Shown here: positions 1 through 7,151 of the stretch, in pieces
Layout of the letters: every line of letters starts with the position of its first letter
Position numbering within the stretch: position 1 is the stretch's first letter
Origin: Eubacteriales bacterium
GTDB taxonomy: Bacteria > Bacillota > Clostridia > Lachnospirales > Lachnospiraceae
Assembly: GCA_030533385.1 (NCBI GenBank)
Contig: JAUNJG010000003.1
Location: 1-64,000 of the forward strand
Direction of reading: 5' to 3'
Length of the DNA stretch: 64,000 bases
Notes under the pieces: generated by a model
The model's database searches: none
Told to the model about the DNA's origin: nothing
Seen by the model: only the letters and a program-made list of their open reading frames with translations
Made by a program: the position numbers and the translations under genes

Positions 1-317
1 GCCTTCGCCTTCTCCTCTTTTTCCGGCTGCGCTTCCGCCTTCTCCTCTTTTTCCGGCTGTACGCTTTCTTCCGCCTCTGTTATCTCTGCGGACTGTGTCT
101 CTCCGGAGGCTGCTCCCACCTCTTGTATTTGCCTTTGTCCTTCCTTCAGCTCCTGAGAACTTTCCTCCTTTTCCGATGCTGCCTGCCTGTTTTCTGTCAC
201 CACCCCAGAACTTTCGATATCCTGCGCCCATCCGACAGAAGCGTTGGAGAAAATCAATACAAGAACCAAATACCAACTGAGATACCGTTGCCATTTCTTA
301 CACCTTTTTCGATTCAT
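1..317 (-). CDS. Secreted Glu/Lys/Pro-rich repeat protein, N-terminal part
   Basis: Reading frame open to the window edge; only about 105 N-terminal residues are present. The ATG at 317 follows a GAGGGA ribosome-binding site. Residues 1-30 form a signal peptide: basic MNRKRCKKWQR, a hydrophobic stretch (YLVLVLIFSNASVGWA), then the likely cleavage before QDIE. The mature part is acidic and low in complexity (Glu, Gln, Ser, Lys) and runs into a tandem 10-residue repeat, QPEKEEKAEA, visible as a 30-bp DNA repeat at 1-60. Such a linker usually separates the signal peptide from a cell-wall-binding or catalytic domain, which would lie outside the window. Function unknown; export is well supported. 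Confidence 0.75.
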   Translation of the reverse strand, partial: MNRKRCKKWQRYLSWYLVLVLIFSNASVGWAQDIESSGVVTENRQAASEKEESSQELKEGQRQIQEVGAASGETQSAEITEAEESVQPEKEEKAEAQPEKEEKAK

Positions 318-770
318 TCCCTCTGTCCCCCTTCTTCATAATTTCTGCCTAAACGGCAGCTCCTATCAAAGATTCGCCAATCGTCTGATTGCGGAAAACC
401 CGGGCATCAGCCTAAAGAAAGAATTTTTATGTTTTGCAGTTTTTATCTTTCATTCCTGCATTTTTTAGACTTTCAAAACTCTATTTTTCGCTTATTCCCA
501 GTACATTTGATTAAAAAAATGTTTTTTCCTTCATAAAAAAGTCCGCAAAAATCCAGAATCCGACACCATCTTCATTATATTTATGATTTTATACAAATTA
601 TTTCTCTATTTCAACTATGATTTCGTGAATGAAATATTTTTACCGAAATTTTATCATTCACGAAAAGATTTGTCGCTTCATGAAATTTTATTCTTTTCCT
701 TCCACACAGCCGATATGCAGCCACTCCCGTAACCGAACAACATCAAAAACTGCATCCAGTCTTGCGCTGA
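318..770 (-). other. Non-coding leader region with two small hairpins
   Basis: About 450 bp of mostly AT-rich DNA without a convincing gene; short frames here lack ribosome-binding sites. Just upstream of the secreted protein gene are two perfect inverted repeats: CTGCC/GGCAG (345-349/355-359) and CAATC/GATTG (378-382/387-391). They would form stem-loops in the 5' leader of that gene. I tried to match known riboswitch classes (c-di-GMP, TPP, preQ1) and saw no conserved core, so no class is assigned. The promoter of the gene must lie in this stretch but no single candidate stands out. Confidence 0.35.
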
Positions 771-814
771 AAATAAAAAGACCTGAAAAATCCATCTTCA
801 AGATTTTCCAGGCC
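771..814 (-). terminator. Rho-independent terminator after DUF1934 gene
   Basis: On the minus strand a stem AGGCCTGGAAAATC / GATTTTTCAGGTCT (with G-U pairs) closes a short loop and is followed by CTTTTTATTTT. It lies about 60 bp past the stop of the DUF1934 gene and would end the ddl-DUF1934 transcript. Confidence 0.7.
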
Positions 815-872
815 TTTCTGGTACATAGATTCATCTAAAATCAGCACTCTCATCTCTGCTCGGGATATCGCC

Positions 873-1355
873 TCAATCCCGAAAGATGCCTCGCACCGTC
901 AGGTGGTAATCCGACATCAGCAGACCGGTCATGTAAAAGGAGTATTTCAATGTCAGGTGAAAATCCTGCTCCCCACAGCGAAACTTTATTTTCTTTGTGT
1001 CGGAAGTCAGGTTCAACATTCCCGCCGGAGATTGGTAACGACAAGACTCTGTGCTTCCCTGTCGGAAGAGAAGAATGGAACTGCCGTTTCCCGTCTTCCT
1101 AAGCTCCACCTTCTCCGGGGTGATGGTCAGCCTGTTTTTCAAAACCAATCCCTCTTCCGTATGTTCCGAATAAAAAACATAATGGACATCCCCTTTACGG
1201 AAATATTCTCCCGGCACACAAATCTCGGAAATGTCCTCCTGTCCGAAGGCAGTCTGCACACCCCGCACCGTCAGATGCAGCTTTCTTTTTTTTCCTGTCG
1301 ATTTCCTCAAAACTTCGTCCCCTTTTGTTTTCTCTCCCATAATATTACCCGTCAT
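873..1355 (-). CDS. DUF1934 family protein (YwiB-like beta-barrel)
   Basis: 160-residue cytoplasmic protein without signal peptide. The body (about residues 25-158) matches my memory of the DUF1934/YwiB family: alternating short beta-strands such as LTVRGVQ, YFRKGDVHYVFYSE, NRLTITPEKVELRKTG, SSILLFRQG and a C-terminal YHLTVRGIFRD. Family function is unknown; the fold is lipocalin-like. The gene overlaps the end of ddl by 11 nt, so the two are probably co-transcribed and translationally coupled. The start could be the ATG at 1355 or the ATG at 1340; neither has a strong ribosome-binding site, which fits coupling. A terminator follows at 771-814. Confidence 0.75.
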   Translation of the reverse strand: MTGNIMGEKTKGDEVLRKSTGKKRKLHLTVRGVQTAFGQEDISEICVPGEYFRKGDVHYVFYSEHTEEGLVLKNRLTITPEKVELRKTGNGSSILLFRQGSTESCRYQSPAGMLNLTSDTKKIKFRCGEQDFHLTLKYSFYMTGLLMSDYHLTVRGIFRD

Positions 1356-2406
1356 AGCGGCTCATGGCCAAGTCAATCAGTTCCTGCACAAGCGCCGGCT
1401 TATCTATGCCTTCCGCTTCCCAGAGCATTGGGTACATACTGATGGAGGTAAAGCCAGGCAGGGTATTGATTTCATTAAAGACAACCTCGTCTCCCTCGTC
1501 AGTAAGGAAAAAATCTACCCTGGACAGGCCAAAACAATCCAACGCACGGAAGATAGCCACAGCATCTTTACGAATTTCCTCGGCTTTTCCAGCTGGAAGC
1601 TCCGGATTGACAATCGTCTTTGATTCCTCGTTGTTGTACTTTGCCTCATAGCTGTAAAACTCATCCGCCGCCAGAACTTCTCCCACACCGGAAGCTCTGA
1701 CTTCCCTTCCGCCTAACACGGCACATTCCAGCTCTCTTCCCACGATGGTTTCCTCCACGAGGATCTTTGCGTCGTGCTGCGCCGCCAGTTCCAGGGCACG
1801 AATCAGTTCTTCCCTGTCTCCCGCCTTGCTCACGCCCTGGGAAGATCCCGCCTTCGACGGTTTCACGAAGACCGGGTAGGAGAGGTCTGCCTCGACCTTC
1901 CCGATTACGCCGTCCATATCCGCAAGCTGTGCCCTATGCACGCCCACAAACTTTGCCTGACGAACGCCGATGGAATCCACAATAATTTTCGTATAAAATT
2001 TATCCATGGAACAGGCGGACGCCAGCACGCCGCAGCCCACATAAGGAATGCCCGCCAGCTCCAGCAGTCCCTGCAGCGTACCATCCTCCCCATTCATTCC
2101 GTGGAGAACCGGAAAAACCACATCAATGCTAATTCCATCCACCCGGTCCCCGCGAATCAGAAACAACTCTTTCCTGCCCGTATCCGGAGAAAGATACGCT
2201 TTCGTATGCCCGTTGACCCAGGACCCGTCTTTTAGATGTTCCAGCGTGTCAATCAGTTTCCATTGTCCTTCTTTTGTAATGCCCACCATGATGATATTGT
2301 ATTTATCAGTGTCAATATTTTCGATGACCGTCGCCGCAGACACCAGAGATACTTCATGCTCTGAAGAACGGCCACCCATGATCACTACGATATTTTTCTC
2401 TGCCAT
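1345..2406 (-). CDS. ddl: D-alanine--D-alanine ligase
   Basis: 353-residue ATP-grasp enzyme that joins two D-alanines for peptidoglycan precursor synthesis in the cytosol. N-terminal motif MGGRSSEHEVSL (residues 10-21), the central HGMNGEDGTLQGLLELAGIP segment that binds substrate, the ATP-grasp region VFVKPSKAGSSQGVSK, and the metal/product motif FNEINTLPGFTS near the C-terminus are all present. The start at 2406 is chosen because GGAAGGAAG lies just upstream of it; a longer in-frame extension to 2487 lacks homology and a ribosome-binding site. Position 147 or so would decide D-Ala versus D-Lac specificity; nothing here suggests a vancomycin-type ligase (no vanH/vanX nearby). Downstream neighbour DUF1934 overlaps. 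Confidence 0.95.
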   Translation of the reverse strand: MAEKNIVVIMGGRSSEHEVSLVSAATVIENIDTDKYNIIMVGITKEGQWKLIDTLEHLKDGSWVNGHTKAYLSPDTGRKELFLIRGDRVDGISIDVVFPVLHGMNGEDGTLQGLLELAGIPYVGCGVLASACSMDKFYTKIIVDSIGVRQAKFVGVHRAQLADMDGVIGKVEADLSYPVFVKPSKAGSSQGVSKAGDREELIRALELAAQHDAKILVEETIVGRELECAVLGGREVRASGVGEVLAADEFYSYEAKYNNEESKTIVNPELPAGKAEEIRKDAVAIFRALDCFGLSRVDFFLTDEGDEVVFNEINTLPGFTSISMYPMLWEAEGIDKPALVQELIDLAMSRYDG

Positions 2407-2546
2407 TTTGCTTCCTTCCTTTCTCACACTTCTATATTTATCATTCCAGGATTCCTTGCTGTCTTCCGTTTTTTCCCGGGCAGTCATCCCATTTTTATCC
2501 AGGGTATTTTCTTTTCTGCTTCCGGGAGAAGTCTCCTCTTTCTTTG

Positions 2547-3605
2547 CTATTTGATACGTTTCTTTAACATATCCGGATTTACTGCGCTGTTGAGAGCTGT
2601 CTCCCTCGTAATTTTACGCTTATTGTAAAGCATTCCGAGGTAGGAGTCCATGGAAAACAAAGTGTCTGACATGGAAGAATACAACATACCGTCAATCTGA
2701 TGTACTTTTCCGTCTCTAATCATGTTACGGATGGCGTTGTTTGTCGTCATCAGCTCAAAGGCAGGAATCAGTCCTCCCTCCGCCCTTTGCACAAGCTGCT
2801 GGGACACAACGGCATTCAGAACGGACGCCAACTGCACGGTAATCTGCCGTTGCTGATTGGCCGGAAACACGTCGATAATTCGATCTACCGCATTGGCGGC
2901 CCCAATCGTATGAAGAGTGGAAAATACGAGGTGACCGGTCTCCGCCGCCGTCATGGCTATGTTAATCGTCTCATAGTCTCTCATCTCTCCCAGCAATATT
3001 ACGTCCGGCGCCTGACGAAGTGCCGCCCGAAGTGCCGCCTGATAGCTTTTTGTATCAGAGCTTACCTCCCTCTGACTCACGATGCTGAGCTTATGTCTGT
3101 GCAAAAACTCCAAAGGGTCTTCCAAGGTAATGATGTGACTTTCCCTGGTACTGTTAATCCTGTCAATCAGACAGGCAAGGGAGGTGGACTTACCACTGCC
3201 CGCCGGTCCGGTCACAAGCACCAGCCCTTTCTTATAGTCTGCCAGATTTAAAATCGCCTGTGGAATTTCCAGATCGCCCGGATTTGGAAGCTGAAAGGCA
3301 ATCAGACGGATGACGGCCGCCAAAGAACCTCTTTGCTTATAAATGCTGGCACGAAATCTTGCCATGTTGGGCAGGGCAAAAGAAAAGTCATCGTCTCCCT
3401 TTTGCTGTATGTCCGTCAGGCTATGTTCCGGCACCAGACTGTAGATTTCCCTGACCATCCTCTCCGTATCTTCAGGCATCATCCTGTGTTCGTCCACATG
3501 AATCATCTTTCCGTTCACCTTACAGGTTAGAGGAAGTCCGGCCACGATAAAAATATCTGCGGCGCCCAGAGTTGTTGCTTTTTCCAAAAATTCTTTTAAC
3601 TCCAT
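2547..3605 (-). CDS. pilT: Type IV pilus retraction ATPase PilT
   Basis: 352 residues, the usual PilT length. Walker A GPAGSGKST at residues 133-141, Asp box ITLEDPLEF (159-167), Walker B DVILLGEMRD (201-210) and His box TAAETGHLVFSTLHT (219-233) are all intact. PilT hexamers hydrolyse ATP to depolymerise type IV pili at the inner face of the membrane. A good ribosome-binding site (AAAGGAG) precedes the ATG at 3605. It is the last gene of a pilus cluster with pilin-like genes and pilC immediately upstream. No PilB extension ATPase, PilD peptidase or PilM/N/O is in this window, so either they lie elsewhere or this ATPase serves both directions. Confidence 0.93.
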   Translation of the reverse strand: MELKEFLEKATTLGAADIFIVAGLPLTCKVNGKMIHVDEHRMMPEDTERMVREIYSLVPEHSLTDIQQKGDDDFSFALPNMARFRASIYKQRGSLAAVIRLIAFQLPNPGDLEIPQAILNLADYKKGLVLVTGPAGSGKSTSLACLIDRINSTRESHIITLEDPLEFLHRHKLSIVSQREVSSDTKSYQAALRAALRQAPDVILLGEMRDYETINIAMTAAETGHLVFSTLHTIGAANAVDRIIDVFPANQQRQITVQLASVLNAVVSQQLVQRAEGGLIPAFELMTTNNAIRNMIRDGKVHQIDGMLYSSMSDTLFSMDSYLGMLYNKRKITRETALNSAVNPDMLKKRIK

Positions 3606-4025
3606 CTATTTTTCTCCTTTTCCCGTATATACATCCATAGAATTATCTGCCTCCCAGCTTTCCAGTGCCTGCACCCTCCAGTCCGTAATCTCGTAGGACG
3701 GCCGGACTTGCGTCCCTCTCATCGTCACTGTCACCATCAGTTTTTGTTTTTCTTCTACCATCTCTTCTAAGAGGCGCCGCTCTCCTTCCACGCAGGTATC
3801 CTCTCCTCTGTCCAAAGCCTCCTGCATCACCTTCAGACGATCGTACACCCGGTTGGATGCCTTGTAGTAAGCAGTCGTATGCTCCGCCGCCTTCTCGGAA
3901 AGGCGACGGTCTGCCACCGCATTTTCCAGCGACAAAACAGAAAACGTCACAAGGCATAATGTAATAAAAATGAGGATAATCAGGGATACTCCCATATTCA
4001 CGGCCGGAATCTCTCGTCTGTTCAT
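3606..4025 (-). CDS. Pilus-cluster membrane protein, unknown
   Basis: 139 residues. One N-terminal membrane segment (about 11-33, MGVSLIILIFITLCLVTFSV) preceded by a short basic leader MNRREIPAVN, then a mostly helical, charged region rich in Glu, Arg and Lys, and a short C-terminal beta-like part. The arrangement resembles PilX/PilV-type minor pilins or assembly accessory proteins but no processing site GFxxxE is present. It starts in an ATGA overlap with the preceding minor pilin gene and ends 1 nt before pilT, so it is part of the pilus operon. Function inferred from context only. Confidence 0.7.
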   Translation of the reverse strand: MNRREIPAVNMGVSLIILIFITLCLVTFSVLSLENAVADRRLSEKAAEHTTAYYKASNRVYDRLKVMQEALDRGEDTCVEGERRLLEEMVEEKQKLMVTVTMRGTQVRPSYEITDWRVQALESWEADNSMDVYTGKGEK

Positions 4026-4459
4026 GCAAAGTCCCCCTCCTCCGGCTGATATTTATGTAATTGCAGGCTGTAGATTTTCTCTCCGCCCTCTCCGGTGACC
4101 TGTATATTCATCACCCACATCCCCTCTTCTTTCGTCCAGTCCAGCAAAAGAACATACTTCGCCTTCTCCTCCGTCGGCTGCCAATTTTCATCGTAACCTA
4201 ACACCGCCCGATTTTCCGTCACCGCAACGCCCGGGAAATATCTGGGCAAATCACCGGAAAAATCCCGGCTCCCCTCCAAAATCTCCGCTGCGGAAGAAGC
4301 CAGATTCTGTGCCTGGAACAACTCCTCCGCCTCCCTGCTGACTACATGGGACTTGGCAAAAACCTGTAAAAATATCGCCGACGTCATCGCAAACACCGTG
4401 ATGGATATCATCAGCTCAATCAAAAACAGGCCTGATTTTGAATGTCTTCTCTCTCTCAT
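4022..4459 (-). CDS. Type IV pilin-like protein (minor pseudopilin)
   Basis: 145 residues. The N-terminus MRERRHSKSGLFLIELMISITVFAM carries the features of a class III-signal prepilin: short basic leader, a Gly at the cleavage point, a hydrophobic alpha-1 helix and Glu at mature position 5 (GLFLIE). The remaining residues form a soluble globular domain with several Trp and Tyr. A prepilin peptidase would be needed to process it; none is encoded in the window. It overlaps the next gene by 4 nt (ATGA). Likely a minor pilin of the type IV pilus made with PilC and PilT. Confidence 0.8.
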   Translation of the reverse strand: MRERRHSKSGLFLIELMISITVFAMTSAIFLQVFAKSHVVSREAEELFQAQNLASSAAEILEGSRDFSGDLPRYFPGVAVTENRAVLGYDENWQPTEEKAKYVLLLDWTKEEGMWVMNIQVTGEGGEKIYSLQLHKYQPEEGDFA

Positions 4460-4462
4460 TTC

Positions 4463-4936
4463 TCACCCTTCCAGTCTTATGTACACAGACTCCGTCTGTC
4501 CTTTTCGTCCCACCTCAAACAAGACGATATTTTCTCCTGCCACAGAAGCCGAAAATGAATCCAGCTCCACCAGCGGCTGTCCTCCGCAAAGACCCGAAAA
4601 ATTGCTGTCTTTTATGTAAAGCTCCTTCAGCTTCCCTTCTTCCAGATATATATAGGTTCCATACCTTTCTCCCTTTATCTCCTCCCGGATGACCAGAACC
4701 TGTCGTCCTTCCAAATCCAAAATCTCCATCTCAGAATCGCTGCCACATTCCCTGATTTTTTCTTTCAGATATGAGACGGCCGTCCGAACGGTATAATTTT
4801 CCTGAAGTCCCAGCGCTGTCTCCTCGTAAATCCTCGCTCCCTGCAGCACGACCAGCAGAGCGCACAAACAAAAGAACAAGATAAAAATAAGGGGGAAAAG
4901 CACATCTATCGTATGTATGCCAGACTTTTTTTTCAT
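4463..4936 (-). CDS. DUF4860-like pilus-cluster membrane protein
   Basis: 157 residues. Short leader MKKKSGIHTID, a single hydrophobic helix VLFPLIFILFFCLCALLVVL (about 12-31), then an extracytoplasmic domain of beta-strands (VLVIREEI, GTYIYLEEGKLKELYI, IVLFEVGRKG). The pattern matches my recollection of DUF4860 proteins, which occur in clostridial pilus clusters. No canonical prepilin cleavage site with Glu+5, so it may be a pseudopilin-like accessory. Located 3 nt upstream of the minor pilin gene in the same operon. Confidence 0.65.
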   Translation of the reverse strand: MKKKSGIHTIDVLFPLIFILFFCLCALLVVLQGARIYEETALGLQENYTVRTAVSYLKEKIRECGSDSEMEILDLEGRQVLVIREEIKGERYGTYIYLEEGKLKELYIKDSNFSGLCGGQPLVELDSFSASVAGENIVLFEVGRKGQTESVYIRLEG

Positions 4937-4966
4937 TATATCCTCCTGAGAGACATTTTTGTAGTC

Positions 4967-5296
4967 CTATCTGTCTTTTTGTAAAATCCGAATGACATTG
5001 ACATGCGGACGAAGATTCTTTGCCACGACGTCATATTTTACAATATATTTTTCTTCATTGTAACTTAGTCCGTAATGTTCTTTCATGTAATCCAGACTCT
5101 CGGGATAGGCTCCCTCCGTACCATAGCAAAAAACAGCAGACTGCACAACCGCCTTTCGGATATTTTCCATTTCTTTTTCTTCCGTCACGGCAGAAACCGA
5201 ATAAATTCCCCTCCAAAACAGAGCCAGAAACACCAGAAACATCACCAACGGCAAACAATACTGCCAACAGCTTCCTCCTTTTGCGTCTCTTCTCAT
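4967..5296 (-). CDS. Small pilus-cluster membrane protein, unknown
   Basis: 109 residues. N-terminal membrane segment (residues 12-31) after a basic, Gly-containing leader MRRDAKGG, then a helix and a short domain with Tyr-rich motifs (FCYGTEGAYPESLDYM, KYIVKYDVVAKNLRP) ending in two beta-strands. The domain layout (helix, then PESLDYM...YxVxYxV) resembles small GspG/PilA-like pseudopilins in Firmicutes that lack a clear cleavage motif. It lies 29 bp downstream of pilC and 30 bp upstream of the DUF4860-like gene. Role as a pilin subunit is an inference. Confidence 0.6.
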   Translation of the reverse strand: MRRDAKGGSCWQYCLPLVMFLVFLALFWRGIYSVSAVTEEKEMENIRKAVVQSAVFCYGTEGAYPESLDYMKEHYGLSYNEEKYIVKYDVVAKNLRPHVNVIRILQKDR

Positions 5297-5325
5297 CTTC
5301 TCTCACCTCCGCCTTTCCTGTCCGC

Positions 5326-6375
5326 TCAGGCTATGCTGGACAAAACACCCATGAGAGGGACCATCACGGAAAGAAGAACCGCTCCCACAAGAACAGACAG
5401 GACAGCCACCAGCGTAGGTTCCAATACGGAAACGATATTTTGTATCCGAACCGATACCTCCTCATCCGCCCGGGAGGCAATCTGCGCCAGCGCCTGGTCC
5501 GTTTCCCCCGTCCTTTCCGCAACAAACAAAATTCTGGCGTCAAGCCCTTTTAAGATTCCTGCTTCCGACGCCGCCCGGGAAAGAGATTCTCCCTCCTCCA
5601 TCTTTTCTTTGCATCGTTTCATTTTATCTGCCATGGAACGGCTGCCCTTCATCAGCGCTTCCACCAGGTGAAAGGCATCCTCATAGTTCATTCCGCTTCC
5701 AAGAGCCATGGACATACCTGATGCAAAACGGGCCACTCCGATTTTCTCCGCAATCTTCCGTGCAAAAAGGAAGCGAAGCACCGTTTTTTGCAGCAGTTTT
5801 CTTCCTTTCTTCGCCATCGCCAGCCAGAATATTCCTCCCACGATGAGCAGGGTGATGGCAATCACCAGACCATAATGGCTGCGGATTCCCATGCCCACTC
5901 TAAGCAAGACGGCCGCCATCCCGCTCATCTGCCCGCCCAGCTGCTCATACACCTGCGCAAACACCGGAAGCACCTTGACCATCATGACAAGGACAATCAC
6001 TCCCATCATTCCGAGCATCAAAAGAGGGTAGCTCAGCGCATTTTTAATGTCCTGCTTCATCCCTTCTTCTCTCTCATAATATGCAGCCAGTCCTGCCATC
6101 ACTTCGTCCATGTGTCCCGTCTGCTCTCCGATGCGAATCATATGAACCATGTAATCCGGAAATGCCTCGCTCTCCTCCAGCGCCTCGTAAAACATCCCCG
6201 TCTCTTCCATCCGTTCATACAATTCTTCATATAATTTTTTTTGCGTCGGACTGCTGTCCCCCACATCTTCTTTCATCATCATAATGCCTTCGGTCACAGA
6301 GATTCCAGACTTTAACACCATGGCCATCTGCTCACAAAAGGCAATTTTTTCACTATTTGACAGTATCCGTCTCAT
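5326..6375 (-). CDS. pilC: Type IV pilus / type II secretion platform protein PilC
   Basis: 349-residue polytopic membrane protein of the GspF/PilC family, the inner-membrane platform on which pilus ATPases act. Two T2SSF domains are seen: residues about 10-130 (FCEQMAMVLKSGISVTEGI ... RIGEQTGHMDEVMAGLA) and 215-335 (FASGMSMALGSGMNYEDAF ... VAERTGETDQALAQIA), each followed by strong membrane helices. The ATG at 6375 is preceded by AGGAGGAGA; a longer frame to 6510 overlaps spoIIR and is not homologous. Upstream gene is spoIIR, 70 bp away. Confidence 0.92.
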   Translation of the reverse strand: MRRILSNSEKIAFCEQMAMVLKSGISVTEGIMMMKEDVGDSSPTQKKLYEELYERMEETGMFYEALEESEAFPDYMVHMIRIGEQTGHMDEVMAGLAAYYEREEGMKQDIKNALSYPLLMLGMMGVIVLVMMVKVLPVFAQVYEQLGGQMSGMAAVLLRVGMGIRSHYGLVIAITLLIVGGIFWLAMAKKGRKLLQKTVLRFLFARKIAEKIGVARFASGMSMALGSGMNYEDAFHLVEALMKGSRSMADKMKRCKEKMEEGESLSRAASEAGILKGLDARILFVAERTGETDQALAQIASRADEEVSVRIQNIVSVLEPTLVAVLSVLVGAVLLSVMVPLMGVLSSIA

Positions 6376-6445
6376 TCTCTCCTCCTGTTGATACCGGTCT
6401 TCCTCCCGCTTTTCCCCGCAGCCCGGGTCTTTTCCCCCGCCGCCT

Positions 6446-7087
6446 TCACCATGAAAGGGAAGAAAACCACTCCAGTATCTTAAACCGAAAATGTGCCGAC
6501 TCTCCGGCAAGGACTTCCTTTTCTTTTTCGGGGACTGCCCCTTCCAGGTCTTTTTGTCCTTTTTGGGAGAGATTCATAGATTCCTCTGCATTATAACATA
6601 GTTCAGGGTAAATTGCACACCACCAGTTGTGCCCCTTCGCCTCCCCGATGTCCACTCGAAGAGCGGTGTATTCCCCTGCCGGAAAGAAGATGGAACCATA
6701 CCTTTTTATTGGAAATCTTTCTTTCACAAAAAAGACTTTCACCGCCTGTTCTTCTCCCTCCTTCTTCAAAATCTGTCTCGCTTCTTCCTCCAAATACCTT
6801 ATCCTTTTTTCCAAATCTTCCCGCAGCACTTTGGCATTCCCTGCCTTTTTTACCTGTTCCTCCATCACGCAAAGCAGTCCTTCCCTAACTCGTTTCTTTT
6901 GTTCCTGCGCCTTTTTTTCATCGGAGTCAGCCCGGACATGAAAGCGAAGTGCCCCATCATAAATAGAAAAAGTTTCTTCTATATAAAGTTGATAGGAAAG
7001 TCCCACCGTCATTCCCGCAAACAAAAAGAGCAGCACCAGGCGACTGATATCCGAAATCCATTTTTTTGTTTTTATATTTTCTTTCAT
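6446..7087 (-). CDS. spoIIR: Stage II sporulation protein R
   Basis: 213 residues. After an N-terminal membrane/signal segment (about 15-33) comes the SpoIIR core: YDGALRFHVRADSDEKKAQEQKK, a helical region, then the conserved HNWWCAIYPELCYN motif. SpoIIR is made in the forespore, exported to the intermembrane space and activates SpoIIGA so that pro-sigma-E is processed in the mother cell. Here it follows the germinant-receptor operon by about 65 bp and precedes pilC. The ATG at 7087 begins the homologous part; the ribosome-binding site is weak. A sigma-F promoter would be expected but I could not pick one with confidence. Confidence 0.92.
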   Translation of the reverse strand: MKENIKTKKWISDISRLVLLFLFAGMTVGLSYQLYIEETFSIYDGALRFHVRADSDEKKAQEQKKRVREGLLCVMEEQVKKAGNAKVLREDLEKRIRYLEEEARQILKKEGEEQAVKVFFVKERFPIKRYGSIFFPAGEYTALRVDIGEAKGHNWWCAIYPELCYNAEESMNLSQKGQKDLEGAVPEKEKEVLAGESAHFRFKILEWFSSLSW

Positions 7088-7151
7088 AGTAAAAGAATGG
7101 ACAGCTTTTTTTCCTCTTAGTCCGATTCGGCCCGGTATTTTTTTATTTTTG

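Noticed and set aside
345..391. Possible c-di-GMP or other riboswitch upstream of the secreted repeat protein
   Set aside because: No conserved aptamer core could be aligned; only two small hairpins.
629..838. 69-residue plus-strand frame in the first intergenic gap
   Set aside because: No ribosome-binding site; overlaps the terminator of the minus-strand operon.
1345..2406. Vancomycin-type D-Ala-D-Lac ligase
   Set aside because: No vanH, vanX or regulator genes; sits in a plain housekeeping context with DUF1934.
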